A stretch of DNA of 64,000 bases, taken from Favolaschia claudopus. Its lineage: Eukaryota > Basidiomycota > Agaricomycetes > Agaricales > Mycenaceae. Below the pieces are notes generated by a model. The model was not told the DNA's origin. It searched no databases and was given only the letters and a program-made list of their open reading frames with translations. A program made the translations under genes and the position numbers. Location of the stretch: positions 682,001-746,000 of the forward strand of contig JAWWNJ010000023.1 of NCBI GenBank assembly GCA_037176885.1, in the 5' to 3' direction. Positions 21,118-32,656 of this stretch are shown here, piece after piece (within the stretch, counting starts at the first letter, position 1; each line of letters opens with the position of its first letter).

Positions 21118-22618
21118 ATGAATCCCAATTTGCTTGGAGGGATTGAGATCGGGGCACTTGTCGCAGTTATTCTGCTGGGTATGGTCACTGTCCAGGTAAG
21201 TCCTCCGCCCGCACTCCACGAGTCCTGCTAATTGAACAGATCTACGTGTATTATATGAACTTCCCTCTTGATTCCAGAATCATCAAGGCTCTGGTGCGTA
21301 ACTGACTTCAGTTGTTTCTTGAATGCCAAAACAGCTGTGCTTAGATTACTTTAATCTGGGTGACTGAGGCCGCTCATGCTGTAGCAACCTGCCATGGGAT
21401 GTATAAGATAACGGTTACACGATACGGCCACCTGGACTTGCCTATACCTCTCGAACTTTGCATGGCTGCTATTCTCGGCAACGCAATTCATCCTGTGGTG
21501 CAGGCGCGTTGCATTCTGAATCGTCTCCTTTACTGTTCTTACATCTTCCTACAGGCCATATTCATTGCTCGCATCTACCAGTTTTCCAAGCACTTGTCGA
21601 ACCGGGCCCTCACAGCGATCTGTTGGGCCATATCTGGATTCACGTTGGGTGCAACAGTCTTGCTCTCGATAAAAGTGTTTGCCGCCACCTCCCTTGATTT
21701 GTTCGAAGAAGAATGGGATTGGTTAATTCTCGGCTTATTTGGGGCGACGGGTGGAGTTGACTTGTTAATCGCCGCGTCGATGTGCTTCTACACCCTCAAA
21801 AATCGAGCGATATTAAAAGTCGAGTACGTCGCTTTTCAGTTCAGTCTTTGAATCACATCGTTGATCATGACCGCAATGCAGGACTGGCACAATAGACACG
21901 ATTATATCGTGGACCGCTCGTGAGCAAAAGCTGGACTGGTTTTGTAGTTGTTTGAACGCATTCCGCAGAGACGGGGTTGTTCACATGCATGGCTGCAATC
22001 GCAGTGGCGGTCTGTGTAAGTCTGATTCCTTATTAGACCCCTCTGATTTCGATCCTTACTGAATGCGACAGTTCGCTACCATGAGGCGTGACCACGTATG
22101 GCTTCCCCTTCTCATTGTTACGACCGGAAGTGTGTTGTCTGCTTGCGATTTTTGATCAATACTTTCAACGCTGATTTCTATGTTTAGTTTATAGCAACTC
22201 CCTCTTGTCTTTACTCAATGGAAGGCTGAATCTTGGCTATCAAACCGAGTCTCCTTTCGTCATCTCCCTTTCAACATTTCGCAAAACGAATCGCAGTCGC
22301 GGTCTAGGTAACGCGCAATTTTCGGTGAGCGTGGTGACACAACAGGTTTGAAGATGATCGACTGATTCTCAACAGTATCCCCCCAACGTCCACCTAGAAT
22401 TACCACCGCCCGCGACACCGAAGCCGGCATCTAGTTGGGTAAGATTCAGGTTGGATCTAATTCACTGTGTACTGACCCGATCGCTCTTCTGGAAGGCTGG
22501 GTCAACGCGTGCCGGATCCACCCATGCGGAATCAGCAGGGATGACTTCGCCCCACTACACATTGGCACGCATGTCGAACGTCCAACAACCTCCGCTGGGT
22601 CTACCAATGGCCGTATGA
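21118..22618 (+). CDS. DUF6534-type multi-pass membrane protein
   Basis: The model joins 21118-21195, 21240-21293, 21345-21497, 21555-21823, 21882-21919, 21969-22015, 22072-22129, 22188-22324, 22376-22438 and 22496-22618 (339 aa). About seven hydrophobic segments are spread over the first 240 residues, for example IGALVAVILLGMVTVQIYVY, ALTAICWAISGFTLGATVLL and FTCMAAIAVAVCFATM. The segment IYSNSLLSLLNGR after the last helix is characteristic of the large basidiomycete family with a DUF6534 domain. The C-terminal 90 residues are polar and Pro-rich, presumably cytosolic. The function of the family is unknown; a receptor-like topology is possible. The junction after HPV (donor GTGCAG at 21498) is the least certain of ten exons. 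Confidence 0.8.
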
Positions 22619-22730
22619 ATGTGGCACACTGTATCTCATCGCTTTGTAATTATAGCCCTGTATTGAAAGAACATTTTCGCGCTTCGATTGTTATGCTCTA
22701 GACCCCTACAAAATGTCCCCGATTTTGCCT

Positions 22731-24015
22731 CTACTCGTCCTTCGCCTCTTTGCCCCATACTGTCCTCTCAACTTCGACTCGCCCTCCGGTTATTGCCAGC
22801 CACAGTCCCTTGCCGGCGGTGGCGAGAGGGCTGAACATGCCCACACGTGCTCGGTACGCGGTGTACGCGGGATACTTTGAAGCAGTAATGGCCTCGGTAT
22901 ACAGTGTGGAGGAAAAGAAGAGTATGGATAGCGCCACTGCGGGTGTCAACGGAGCGATGGCCGTCAGCAGGGAGCCCAGATCGAATTTTCCTGCCACGAA
23001 TGCTGAGGTGCGGAGGTTGGTGATGGAGAGGAGTTGAGAGGAGGGGAGAGACGCGATGTTCATGATCCACCAGAAGGATTGTTCGCAGGCGAAGTTGGGA
23101 TGGCGCGACCATGCCCAGAGACCGCGCGTGACGAAACCGCGTTCTGCGTCGGCGGGAACCCATTGGAGACGCGAACCGATCCATTGGTGGGTGGTATGGA
23201 AGCGGCGGGGCTCGTGTTTGAAGGCTTGGTAGGCGTATTGTTGGTTGTCTGAGGTGAACTCTAGGACGAGGATGAGGAGGGAGAGGAATATGACGAAATA
23301 GTCGCGGTTTTCGAGGGGCTGGGGTGGTTGGGATGCGGCAATGTAGGCGGGAATGCCGAGCGCGAGCAAGAGGACGTTCTGAATGAAGCCTGTTTGTGGA
23401 ATATGAGTGACAGTCACCGACGAAAAGGATTGTACAGCACTGATAAAGCCGAGGTTGAATATTTGGAAGAGAATTGGGTGCATTTGCTGGCGAAGGACGA
23501 GCCAACGGTAGTCTTCGTCCTTGCTGTATCGAATTTTTTTAGAATTAGCTACGCGGATTGGAGGTGAGAAATGCTATGTACAGATTGAACAGACCGCGCC
23601 TGTAGGTGTTGTAGCTCAATCTACGCGAATATAAGGAGATGCGAGGGAGACCACGGCGTCAAGCAGCAAACCTAAACATCCAAGTTACAATGAGCGCCAG
23701 CATCATAAGAGCTCGCGGGTTGTATGTCCCCGGTGGGATACCGAGGGAAGCAGGGGTGTATGGAACGAGATAGAAAGGCTGCTTTTGGGGCCAGAGCGGA
23801 AGCAAGGCAAAGTACGCGGTGTAAATGGTCGGCAAGAACGTCCAGAGGCGGTCGACTTGGGAGACATTGGAGGTGATGATGGACGCGACGTAGGTCGCGA
23901 CTGTTGAGAAGATGCAGAACTGGACCGGCCACTGAAAAGCAGGAGGGACGGAGCCAAGAACGTCCATGGCGTCGGTGGTGGAAGAAGTCGTGGGCAAGGT
24001 CAAAGCTAAGATCAT
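22731..24015 (-). CDS. DUF1295 steroid 5-alpha-reductase-like membrane protein
   Basis: The model is the complement of 22731-23378, 23436-23523, 23582-23620 and 23672-24015 (372 aa). Several hydrophobic helices span the length (VQFCIFSTVATYVASIITS, LMMLALIVTWMFRLSY, NVLLLALGIPAYIAAS). The C-terminal block RGLWAWSRHPNFACEQSFWW and later YRARVGMFSP are hallmarks of the DUF1295 family, distant relatives of steroid 5-alpha-reductases and isoprenylcysteine methyltransferases. KDEDYRWLVLR precedes the second membrane region, as in homologues. It is expected in the endoplasmic reticulum; the substrate is unknown. A second in-frame ATG at 23967 could be the start. It is divergent from the peroxiredoxin gene across about 350 bp. 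Confidence 0.85.
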
Positions 24016-24366
24016 ACGACGAATTCAGCTTTGGGAATTACGGCGTATACTTCCCACTCTCACTCTCCCACCACTATGTTCACTCACTCGTCTACATTTT
24101 TTGTCCCTTCAGTTCAGTTGAGGAATAAACGTCTGTATACACCGTTCAAGACGACGTCGACGGCTGTTCTGAACATTCAACTATTCGAAGGCCTTGGCAA
24201 TGGCTATAGCGATTAAGCATTGTCTCTCGTGACAGGCACCATTGCGCCATCGATTTTGTGTCTCGTCGCGCACGCCATTCTTGTCAATTCTTCGTCACCT
24301 TGAATGCTTTATCTACTTAAGCCAGCTTTGGTCGCCTAATCCCCATCTTGCTTCCTTCTTATCCAA
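24016..24366. promoter_or_regulatory. divergent promoter region, reductase-like / peroxiredoxin
   Basis: 351 bp between the two start codons, pyrimidine-rich on the + strand, with no coding signal. A GTGACA hexamer lies at about 24229. No TATA box or other clear element is recognised. Confidence 0.35.
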
Positions 24367-25314
24367 ATGGCCTCTTTCCCCAAGCACGAATACTCCCTCC
24401 GTCTCGGCAGCACGGCGCCAAACTTTGACGCAGAGACCACCATCGGCAAGATCAACTTTCACGAATGGCTCGGTGACTCTTGGGTATATATGTTCGCCCT
24501 TTCATTTTTATCTCTCGTTTTGACTCGTCTTTTCAGGGCATTCTATTCTCGCACCCCGGAGGTTTGCATCCTGTCTTCGAATCGAACAGGAGCATTTGAC
24601 TACCCATCGATTTTATTGTAGACTTTACCCCCGTCTGCACGACCGAACTCGGCGAAGTCGCACGTCGCGCACCCGACTTTGCCAAGCGCAATATCAAGGT
24701 CATCGGCATCTCCGCTAACAACCTCGACGACCACAAAAAGTGGATCGAGGACATCAACTCTTATGGCGGCAAAGTCGGCCCCACCGATGTCCAGTTCCCC
24801 ATCATCGCAGACGCCGACCGCAGAATATCCTACATCTACGACATGCTCGACTACCAGGATGCGACCAACAAGGACTTGAAGGGGCTTCCGTTCACTGTCC
24901 GTCATCTCTCTACTTTTCCATGCACGAAACTAACCCACGCGCTTAGATTCGCACCGTGTTCGTTATTGACCCGAAGAAGGTCATTCGCCTCACGCTCTCA
25001 TACCCTGCTGTGGCCGGTCGTAACTTTGTCAGTCTTGGATCCTGTTACTTACATCAACATCTTGACCCAAAACCATCAGGATGAGATTCTTCGCGCAGTG
25101 GACGCGATCCAGCTCGGCGACAAGCACCGCATCGCGACGCCCGTGAACTGGAAACAGGGCGAGGACGTCATCATTCATGCTAGTGTGAACAACGAGGAGG
25201 CCAAGACGTTGTTCCCTGACCATACTGTGCACCTGGTATGTTTCAGCACATTTCGGCAATAAAGCATATGCTGATGGCAATTCTCAGCCATACCTTCGCA
25301 CAACTCCGCTCTAA
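24367..25314 (+). CDS. PRX1: 1-Cys peroxiredoxin (Prx6 type)
   Basis: The model joins 24367-24483, 24537-24561, 24622-24896, 24947-25027, 25080-25235 and 25288-25314 (226 aa). It reduces peroxides with a single peroxidatic cysteine. GILFSHPGDFTPVCTTELGE contains the catalytic PxxxTxxC motif, and it is assembled across two introns, one exon being only 25 nt. VFVIDPKKVIRLTLSYPA and the C-terminal block RIATPVNWKQGEDVIIHASV, then PYLRTTPL, mark the 1-Cys subgroup, in which Prx1 of yeast is mitochondrial. No obvious mitochondrial presequence precedes MASFPKHEYSLRLGSTAPNF, so a cytosolic location is more likely here. Length and every intron phase fit. Confidence 0.95.
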
Positions 25315-25488
25315 GTTTATTGTGAATACGAAGAAGCTGTATTGATAGAGAAAGATGTTACGATGTAAAGCTTTTATGAACTATCGCTATTCTCTTGTGG
25401 AAATGTAAAAGTTGTAAATGAACCGACGAGTTGGACGAAGGAGGAGCGATCCCGTGACCGCGAATGCGGCTTGTTTCCCTCCACCACC

Positions 25489-27471
25489 ATGCTGCACCAA
25501 TACATTCCGCGATCCGCTCGTCCCCTGGTGCTCGGAATTCTAATCGGAATATCTCTATCTGTGTCGTCATCCGCCGTGGTTCAATATGTTCGACGGCGCA
25601 GGCGGCGCATCGCACAACTCTCCCAGTCTCAAGTTTACAGACTCGAAAACCGACCAATTGAACTACGAAGCGACGATATACTCGATGGCTTAACAGGAGT
25701 GATTGGTTCGTATGTTCGAATGTCTTCTGGTACCGTCAAGGACGTTGAATAGGCAATACTCCGCTCATCCGGATAAATTCTCTCTCTACCGCACTTGGAG
25801 TTGAGATTTTGGCAAAAGCCGAGGCAGGTCTTTTTGGCGGCGGCATTACTGTATTGAAACAATTATAGTTTCTTAATCCAGGGGGGAGCGTCAAAGATCG
25901 TGTCGCTGTGCGAAGTGAGTCGATTGCAATTATTTTTTCATCTTCTCAAGAAAAGCATTGTACTAGTGATCGATGATGCTGAGCGTCAAGGTCTTATTCA
26001 CCCGCATACTGGTTCCCGCATTTTTGAGGGAACATCCGGCTCAACTGGGATTTCTCTGGCTATGGTCGCGCATGCGAGAGGATACGACGTAAGTGAGTGT
26101 GTATGCATTTTCTATGAGCATGTCATATATCTCGCTTGCTCATTAGCTATCATAACGCCTGATGATATGGCCGCCGAGAAATTGCATGCTCTGCGCTCGC
26201 TTGGTGCGGACGTAGAGCAAGTCCGCCCTGCAAGCATCGTTGACAAGAAGCAGGTCTGCGAGTTTCCCCCTGGTCAATCTGCTTTGGCTAATTTTGAGTA
26301 GTTCGTTGTAAGACTTGGTTCATGTGTATCTCAATGTGGTTGCGGCCATTCACGTTCATCCTTAGAACATTGCCAAAGAACGAGCTCTAGCATTTTCCAG
26401 CACTTCCTCGACTTCTGTAGTCTCCGGTATAGGAGAATCCATCGCCGTCTTGACAGATACCGATGCGCGAGGGTTTTTTGCTGACCAGTTTGAGAATAAG
26501 AGCAATTATGATGCCCATTTCGACGGGACAGGTCCGGAGATCTGGCGCCAGACTAATGGGACCGTTAAGGCGTTTGTGAGTGGGGCAGGTGAGTTGCTTG
26601 ATGTTTTACTCCCAGACATCTCACCTTTAGCTTTGTGCTCACATAGGCACCGGCGGGACGATTGCTGGCGTTGGCCGCTTCCTTAAATCAATGGACGAAG
26701 ACGTGGTCATTTGTCTCGCTGACTGCGAGGGTAGCGGACTCTACAATAAGGTTGCAGTCAGCGTTTACTACCTCAGCGCACCCGATTTACCTGTTTGAAG
26801 GTCAAGCATGGGGTAATGTTCGACCAGAGAGAAAAGGAAGGGACCAAACGACGGCACCAAGTTGATACCGTCGTAGAGGGAATGTCCGTTCTTATTTGCT
26901 ATCCAGAGCTCGGTGGTTGACTTGTGCAGTGGACTGAACCGTCTCACTCAGAACGTTGAGCTCGGACTGCCAATTATTGACGACGCTGTTCGGTAAACTA
27001 TCTTCTTGTGAAGCTGTCGTTGCCCATGCTGATCTCAAAACTGTGAATCTGCCAGTGTAACAGACCCTGAAGCGGTGGCCATGGCACGATATTTAGTCAA
27101 GCATGATGGCGTCTTCATAGGGTCGAGCAGTGCTTGCAATCTTGTCGCGTGTATCCGGCTCGTCAAAAAGATGGGCTGGCACAAGGGAGAACGGGTCGTC
27201 ACTGTTTTGTATGTTTTCTTCGCCGCTTCCGGTCGCTAAAGCTCACATTGTTTTAAGATGCGACTCTGGAGCCCGACATTATTCTAAGGTGCGTGTAGCT
27301 TTCCTCCTCGTCCGAGCTTACACACAATATATCCATGATCAGTTTTGGTGAGTGGAATGTTCCAGACTAGAGTCAGTGTGTATCTGAAGGACCTGTAGGA
27401 ACGACGAATACTTGCTGAAAGCAGGAATCCCTATCGACACATCCATCATTGAGGAGATGCTCTCAACTTAG
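25489..27471 (+). CDS. MCY1: membrane-anchored cysteine synthase-like PLP enzyme (Mcy1/Cys12 type)
   Basis: The model joins 25489-25705, 25753-25823, 25869-25914, 25967-26092, 26147-26253, 26366-26588, 26647-26750, 26801-26883, 26930-26992, 27056-27208, 27258-27288, 27343-27347 and 27399-27471 (433 aa). Residues 12-32 are a hydrophobic anchor followed by an Arg cluster, as in the mitochondrial outer-membrane cysteine synthase-like proteins of fungi. The fold is O-acetylserine sulfhydrylase type: GNTPLIRI, PLP lysine in NPGGSVKDRVA, FEGTSGSTGISLA (substrate loop), SGAGTGGTIAGVGRFLK (phosphate loop) and FIGSSSACNLVA. Oddities: one GC-AG intron (GAG|GCAGGT at 25824) and a 5-nt exon (27343-27347) that supplies Phe and part of Trp in the conserved SKFWND. 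Whether it makes cysteine is unknown. Confidence 0.92.
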
Positions 27472-27605
27472 AGAAACCCCCGTTGCAAGATGTGGTGGAT
27501 TGCTGTATCTAGAGCGAACATATGCATGTACTCGGTAGCTGCACTGAATCGAGGATGCTTAGACCGTCTTACCATGACAATGTTGCGATGACGTGAAAGC
27601 AGTTG

Positions 27606-27663
27606 TGTGACTGTGACTACACGTGCCTCACGCGCACGCGCGACGCGTTGGACAACTGTCACA
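27606..27663. promoter_or_regulatory. condensin subunit 1 promoter motifs (TGTGAC, ACGCGT)
   Basis: TGTGAC at 27606-27611 and 27612-27617, ACGCGT at 27643-27648 and GTCACA at 27658-27663 all lie within 110 bp upstream of the start at 27716. ACGCGT is shared with the SMC2 promoter, the TGTGAC type with several other promoters here. Confidence 0.4.
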
Positions 27664-27715
27664 AAGGAACCGTGACTCTCCCTCGAACTTACACAGGAGT
27701 CGCAGACACGCCGAG

Positions 27716-30700
27716 ATGGCGGACTCATTCGAGCTGCGCGACGAGGTGCAAGCACTACAAGACGTCGACACTTACTCTATTGCCCATGACCATGACCTCT
27801 CCAGTGAAGACCCGGCGCGTTTGTTGGAAGGCACGTCCCCTGTACCACTACCCCCGTTTACCTGACCTTTGCCCAGACGCCGTCGAGGCTGTTGCGGAAT
27901 CAAGTGAAGCCATCGGAGACCCAGAGGTCTTCGACGTCTATCGCAGTCTACTCAAGCACTCGGATGCCGTCCCGGGTCCAACCATGAGCAAGCTTCTCGA
28001 TTCCCTGACTTCGGGTTTGCAGGCCGAACTCGACGCAACCATTCGCGATCTCGATGATGAAAAGCAGGTGTATCTCGCACACAAAGCTCCACTCGAGATG
28101 TACGCGTTCCTGCTCCAGTGGTTCGTCACGGCCGCGGAGAAAGTCAAACAGACGGACGGCGACGGTCCTGGGACCCCTGCACCCAAGGCTAAGAAGGCGC
28201 GTGGTGGCAAGACAGCGGCTGCTGGGCGCTCTGGACGCACCGCATCCTCCAAAAAGACGGAATGGACGTGGATGGATCAGATTCCCGCCACTCTGAACCT
28301 CATCAGCAAGGTACTTCGGCTGTCTACATTGCGGATATGGCCCACCACCGCCGAAAGAGATACATTCATCAGGTACGTCTTCATGCTACTCGTCGCCTCT
28401 CCACCTCTCAATCTCAAGCAGTTGTCTAACGCGCCCCGCGTACCATGTCACCGAAAGCGAATTATATATGAAACAGCAGGACATCAAATTGAGCGTTTAC
28501 AAGGTCATATGCCTTGCAGTCAAGCACCATGGTCATGCTCTTACTGCTCAAATCTCCATCATTCAAAGTCTGCAGTTCTCTGAGCACCTTTCCGAACCCA
28601 TGGCCGAGTGTCTCACAATTCTCGCGAAAGAGTTTGACCATGCTCAACTCGGAGACGAGATTCTTCGTGAGATCGGCGGGATGACTTTCATCGGCCAGGA
28701 CAATAAGGGTCCACGCACTTTTTCGAAGTTCCTAATCAAGTTCTCTGAACTTGCCCCGCGTCTTATGCTTAAACAAATCAGTTTGCTCCTTGGGCAGCTT
28801 GATTCTGAGGTCTGTGTTCAGCATCCTTACACTGGACGACTCCTCACCAAATAACAGGCATACCCCATGCGCATCGGTGTTGTTGAAGTCATAGGGGCCA
28901 TCATTCAAGATCTCGCAGACGGGAGTGAGGAAGACGAATCGTCTGACGGACCACAGAAGAAGCAGATCAACGGGCTATATGACATCCTACTTGAGCGGGC
29001 ACTCGACACTTCGTCGTACGTACGCACCAAGGTCCTCACTGTGCTCTCCCGTCTGTGCGACATGAAGAAAGCCAAATTTCCGAAGCAACGACTGGCCATA
29101 ACACAGGTTGCGGTCGGCGCACTCGAGGACAAGGTTGCCACAGTGCGCAAGAGTGCGGTGGCATTGATTGTCAAGCTGCTGTTGACACATCCATACGGTC
29201 TCAGATATGGTGGTATGCTGACGCTTGAGACGTGGGAGGATGATTACAAGGCTTTGAAGGCGGAGTTGGCCAAGATTGAGGGAGCTGTAGGCGAGCCGCA
29301 AGAGGCGACTCAGGATGACGATGATTCGCAGCCGAAAGAGAAACCGGACGATTCCATGGATGTCGATGGCGAGGATGGTGGAGGTGATACTGACGTCGAG
29401 GAGGGCGGTGACGAGGATGAAGAGGAAGATGAAGAGGATCCGTCTGCCATGTCTGTCGATCCCGAGGCTGGTGAGGACCAAACGCCGAAGAAGAAGAAAA
29501 AGAGAAAAGCCCCGAAGCTGAAGCCTCGCAAGTCTCAAATCGCTGTCGACATGACGAACGAGCAAGTGGCGCTCGAAACGCTGCAGACGAACGAATTGCT
29601 GCACTTACGCCTACGTAAAAAATATTACGCCGAGGCTCTCAACTTCATTCGCCAAATCGAGGGCACAATGGAGATCATGGAAAAGCTTCTGGGGAGCAAA
29701 AATAAACCCGAGGTGCTTGAGGCGATCGAATTCTTCCGCGTTGCGCATGAGTACAAGTTTGCAAGAGCTGAGGTGAGTATTGCTTTCATCCCGCTTGCGC
29801 GTCTCTGACTGTTCTACTGTTCCATAGGCGGGAATCAAAAAGATGTTACACCTCATCTGGAACAAGGACAACAGTAGCTCGACATCAGAGGATGGACAGG
29901 AGCTGAAAGGTATACGGCAACGGCTCCTCGAATGCTACAGGCAGCTGTACTTTGACCCTATCGTCGGGATGGAACCCAAGGCTCAGGTCAACCGCATTGC
30001 CAAAAACATGATCGAGTGAGTGGGTCTTCTTTCCGGATGCTCATTACCCTGACTTCGAGATAGGTTAACATACAATGCTACTCTGGCTGAACTCACAAGC
30101 TTGGAGGAGATGATGCGCATAATGATGGACGACGACCAGATTCATGGCGACGTGATAGCGAAGCTTTGGAGCGTATACAGTGAGTATCTTAGTCGTAATT
30201 CTAACACCGACATGACTGGTACGCTAGGCATCAACAAATCTCTCCCCAAAGCGCAACGCCGAGGCGCCATTATAATCCTGGGCATGCTGGCTTTAGCAAA
30301 GCGTGGCGTTCTCACTGACCACGTCGACGTAATGCTCAAAGTCGGCTTGGGACATTTGGGCAAAGTATGTTTCCTCTGTTTCTATTCCTCCGCCGTGTTG
30401 CTCACCGTTCATAGGCGGATCTAACGTTAGCGCGATACACTTGCGTTGCACTGCAGCGTCTCAACGGAAGTGCCAAAAAGATCAAAGGTCGATTTATTGT
30501 CCTCATTACCTTCACCCAAAAACTGAAGAACATCCAGGATCACTGCTTGACAAGACGATACGAATCGAGATGGATCATCAAATTTTCGATAAGCTGCAAG
30601 AGGCTGTATTGAATCCATCTCGCTCGAAGGAATGGTTTGGGCTTGCCGAGCAGGCGATAAATACCGCATATGCACTTGGGGAGCATCCTGACGTGTTATG

Positions 30701-32507
30701 CAACACGCTCATAAAGAAGCTCACTGTCCGTGCATTTTCCCCACGCGCTCCCCCCGCTGTAGAAGAGCCATCGCAACCTGTGGAGGAGCAAATACCTCCT
30801 GCAGACCGAGATCCAGACGCCATGGACGAGGATCAGCCTCATCCCGGCGATGCCTCTATGGATTCCACTGCAGCGCCGGCCAAAGAGACTAAAAGTGGCG
30901 ATGTTGGGGATGCGTTTGAGCTGAGCCAGCTGCTGTTCGTAGTGGGACACGTCGCCATCAAGCATATCGTATACCTCGAACTAGTTGAGCGCGAGTGGAA
31001 GCGCCAGAAGGACGAGAAGGACGGAGGTGTGTCTTGGTTTCTGGTGCTGTCCCTCTTATTCATGTGGTGTCTTACAGCAGACAAACAAGCCAACCCAAAG
31101 GCGAAGGAAAGAGAGGAACTTGATCAGGTCGCAGGTAACGCAGAGGACGAGATCGGCGAACGGATAGCGGCGGTCCGCGAGTCGGAACTGCTGTACGGCC
31201 CAGGCTCGTTACTCGCGCTCTACGGACCCATGCTTGTGCATGTTTGCGGCAGTCCACACAAGTACAAGGTGGGGGCTTATGATAATTTGTGCAAGAACCA
31301 CTATTTATTTTCATCCACAGAACCGAACACTGCGGGCGGCGGCCACATTGTCTTTCAGCAAGTTCCTCTGCGTCAGCTCACAATTTTGCGACCAAAATCA
31401 CTTGTTACTGTTCAAAATCCTCGAAACGTCGAAGAATGCCAATATCCGGAGCAATATCGTCATTGCACTGGGCGATGTTGCCGTGTCATTCAGCAGCATA
31501 ATCGACGAGAACAGCAACGAACTGTACAAGGGTCTCTCAGACCCCAACTTGGTTGTCAAAAAGAATACGCTAATGGTGTTGACGCATTTGATCTTGAATG
31601 GGATGATCAAAGTGAAAGGCCAGCTTGGGGAAATGGCAAAATGCATCGAGGACCCCGACACGCGCATATCTGATCTCGCCAAGTTGTTCTTCAAGGAGCT
31701 GTCGACTAAAGACAATGCGATATACAACAATTTGCCTGATGGTAAGTTAATCCCGTCTTTATGAGTGGCGGCCCTGATCTTTCTTGCAGTCATCAGCCAC
31801 CTGGGAATTGGAGAACATGCGGTGGATGAGGAAACATTCCAGCGGACATTGACGTACATTTTCACGTTCATCGAAAAGGTGAACTATTTCCGGAGCGTCT
31901 TTTGACTATATCTCACTATACAACAGGAAAAGCAAGCAGAGAGCATCGTCGAGAAGCTCTGCCAACGATTCCATCTTTCGGAGGAACCGCGACAATGGCG
32001 AGACATTGCATTCTGCCTCTCACTTCTGCCCTTCAAGTCAGAGCGGTCGGTAAAGAAACTCATCGACGGACTGCAGCATTATCGCGATAAGCTGCATGAG
32101 GAGACGGTGTTCGAGCGGTTTACAGAAATTCTGGTCAAGGTCGGTCGTGCCGTCGTTGTGTCGTTCTCCTCCTGAGACGCCTTGTAGGCTCGCCAAAACA
32201 AATCGCCGAACAAACCGGACACTGAATTGGCCGAATTTGAGACGGTGAGCTTGGGTCAGAGTTGTATTGAGAATTCGGGAGTTTCTGAGCAGCACTGTAG
32301 ATCTTGGAAGAAAGCAAACTACAAGGCGAAGAGGATCGGGATCTTGAGAAGCGAGTTCAGGGCAAGAAGGCGGTGGCGAAGAAAAAGGCGTCCAAGCGAA
32401 GTGAGTTCCAGGACATTTCTCATTGCCATGCCATGGCTAACATTCGAGCAGAGGCAGCACGCAAAAAGGCGGCGCCAGTGGAGAAGGAGGAGGATGAGGA
32501 GGAGTAG
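27716..32507 (+). CDS. YCS4: condensin complex subunit 1 (Cnd1/Ycs4/CAP-D2)
   Basis: The model joins 27716-27830, 27877-28372, 28422-28809, 28858-29772, 29828-30015, 30064-30179, 30228-30364, 30415-30487, 30538-31026, 31078-31268, 31321-31741, 31790-31878, 31927-32139, 32188-32244, 32301-32400 and 32452-32507 (1347 aa). It is the HEAT-repeat subunit that contacts the condensin kleisin and chromatin. Recognisable blocks are LTRPAYHVTES, SVYKVICLAVKHHGHALTAQ, VLTVLSRLCDMKKAKFPKQR, EWFGLAEQAINTAYALGEHP, the HEAT region LYGPMLVHVC to FSKFLCVSSQFC, and SNIVIALGDVAVSF. The middle insert and the C-terminus are acidic and Lys/Glu-rich, as in homologues. All phases close. The first intron needs a GC donor (AAG|GCACGT at 27831). 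Confidence 0.95.
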
Positions 32508-32656
32508 ACCGATCTATAGGCAGGATGCTATCTATCTTATCATTGTAACGATAATCTGTATGTATTGTATCACCAGTGTTGTGCTTTATGGATCCTGCTG
32601 CTGCTGAAAATGTGCGAAATGTATCCAAATCTACAGGTCTACAGATCCCATTGTCC

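Noticed and set aside
29310..29531. A Ser-rich minus-strand open frame inside condensin subunit 1
   Set aside because: Shadow of the acidic insert of the real exon.
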